Assembly (NCBI GenBank): GCA_025056515.1
Contig: JANWWB010000044.1
Span: forward strand, 1-5,569
DNA: 5,569 nucleotides
Source: Anaerolineales bacterium
GTDB taxonomy: Bacteria > Chloroflexota > Anaerolineae > Anaerolineales > Villigracilaceae
Reading direction: 5' to 3'
In this document: positions 4,787 to 5,569 of the stretch, one piece after another
How positions within the stretch are numbered: the stretch's first letter is position 1
Layout of the letters: each line of letters opens with the position of its first letter
Program-made: the position numbers and the translations under genes
The notes under the pieces: generated by a model
Told to the model about the DNA's origin: nothing
Databases searched by the model: none
The model's input: the letters and a program-made list of their open reading frames with translations, nothing else

Positions 4787-5569
4787 GCATCAGGTTTACC
4801 AGGGCGAGTGACCAAACGTTTGAAATAGTCAACCACGAGTCGCGCTTCTGGGACCTTGAGAAAGAAAAGCAACAAGAAATAGATGGACGCTCCTAACCCT
4901 ACGCCGCCCAAGGCAACCCAAGCAGCAGGTGCGGACCGGATGACTTGCTGCCATCCCAATAGGGCGAGCGACATCCCTAGTGTGCCTGTCCCCCCTGCTA
5001 CCAGACTGCCCACCAGGCGAGAATCCAGCCCAGGCAGCTTCCTGTGCAGAATCACGAACAAAGTACCGGTTTCCAAAGCCGTGGAAACCGATACGGCCAA
5101 CGCCAAACCACCATGCGGCATCCAACCTGCTTGCTCAAACAAATGCGAAAACAAAACACTCAAGCCAATCGAGAGCATCATCGCTGTCGTCCCCACCAAG
5201 ACCGGTGTCTTGGTATCATGCATGGCATAGTAGACGCGCACCAGCACTTCTAGCACCGAGTGAAAGAGCAGACCAGTAGCATACCAGGCCAGCGCCCAGG
5301 CGACCATTTCTGTTGTTCGGGGCGTGAACTCGCCGCGTTCATACAAAAAGCGAATAATCGGCTCACCAAGCAAAATCAACCCTGCCGTTGCCGGAAGCGA
5401 GAGCAGGATCTCAGCACGTAAGACTCCGAGCAGGGTGCTGCGCAGGTCGTCCAACTTACCAAGCGCATACTGCGCCGAGAAGACCGGCAAAGCCGCAGTC
5501 GCTGCTGATTGCGCAATCGCCGCTTGCGCCATGTACATCATCATGAACCCGAGTGTCAGCGCATAAACA
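4783..5569 (-). CDS. murJ: MurJ/MviN-type lipid II flippase, C-terminal half (5' end outside window)
   Basis: MurJ moves the peptidoglycan precursor lipid II across the inner membrane. The 261 residues present are the C-terminal half of a protein of roughly 500 residues. The frame is open to the window edge and continues upstream of the internal Met near 5544 (V-Y-A-L-T-L-G-F before it), so that Met is not the start. MVF-family patterns are A-I-A-Q-S-A-A-T-A-A-L-P-V-F-S, then L-L-G-E-P-I-I-R-F-L-Y-E-R-G-E-F. The clearest is L-E-V-L-V-R-V-Y-Y-A-M-H-D-T-K-T-P-V, equivalent to the R-x-F-Y-A-x-x-D-T-x-T-P-V of relatives. At least six hydrophobic helices follow one another, and the tail is short, basic and cytoplasmic. 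It converges on the PAS-GGDEF gene: the two stop codons share bases 4784-4785. A different MVF-family exporter cannot be excluded from half a protein. Confidence 0.85.
   Translation of the reverse strand, partial: VYALTLGFMMMYMAQAAIAQSAATAALPVFSAQYALGKLDDLRSTLLGVLRAEILLSLPATAGLILLGEPIIRFLYERGEFTPRTTEMVAWALAWYATGLLFHSVLEVLVRVYYAMHDTKTPVLVGTTAMMLSIGLSVLFSHLFEQAGWMPHGGLALAVSVSTALETGTLFVILHRKLPGLDSRLVGSLVAGGTGTLGMSLALLGWQQVIRSAPAAWVALGGVGLGASIYFLLLFFLKVPEARLVVDYFKRLVTRPGKPDA

Noticed and set aside
4883..5230. Plus-strand reading frames opposite murJ
   Set aside because: They lie antisense to clear MVF-family membrane helices, have no ribosome site, and give Pro/Thr/Ser-rich translations typical of shadows.

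Overview
The window looks like a fragment of a Chloroflexota chromosome, most likely Anaerolineae. This rests on recalled family resemblance, not a search. The clues are the M23 peptidase-like protein at the left end, a lipoprotein with Thr-Pro-rich linkers joining beta-rich domains, and the flavour of the XseA, MurJ and DUF212 proteins. No rRNA, tRNA, CRISPR array, IS element or phage gene is visible.

Left end (1-600): one M23-type metallopeptidase gene appears here in two pieces on opposite strands. The plus strand from about 169 to 600 encodes the C-terminal part, with the Y-x-H and H-x-H motifs and a natural C-terminus. The minus strand from about 179 down to base 1 encodes the part that should come just before it, with LPFASGEVWSFTG and the first zinc-ligand histidine. 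The two meet at a 12-bp sequence (168-179) that reads as coding on both strands. This is the signature of a short inversion within the gene, or of an inverted chimera made during amplification or assembly. It is the most unusual feature of the window.

Middle (601-1945): an AT-rich intergenic stretch is followed by a 313-residue secreted or lipid-anchored protein of unknown function, with two Thr-Pro linkers and two folded domains. The gap after it (1752-1945) holds a strong hairpin and then a good sigma-70-type promoter that would start transcription almost at the xseA start codon.

Right half (1946-4786): a tight plus-strand cluster, probably one operon. It runs xseA (exonuclease VII large subunit), xseB (small subunit, overlapping xseA by 11 bp), a DUF212 divergent PAP2-like membrane protein 7 bp later, and a PAS-GGDEF protein 16 bp after that. 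XseA and XseB form the single-strand DNA exonuclease. The other two have no known link to it. The GGDEF domain carries GGDKF in place of GGDEF but keeps an RxxD inhibitory-site motif, so it may sense a nucleotide without making c-di-GMP.

Right end (4783-5569): the C-terminal half of a MurJ/MviN-type lipid II flippase lies on the minus strand. It converges on the PAS-GGDEF gene with overlapping stop codons, and its 5' end lies outside the window.
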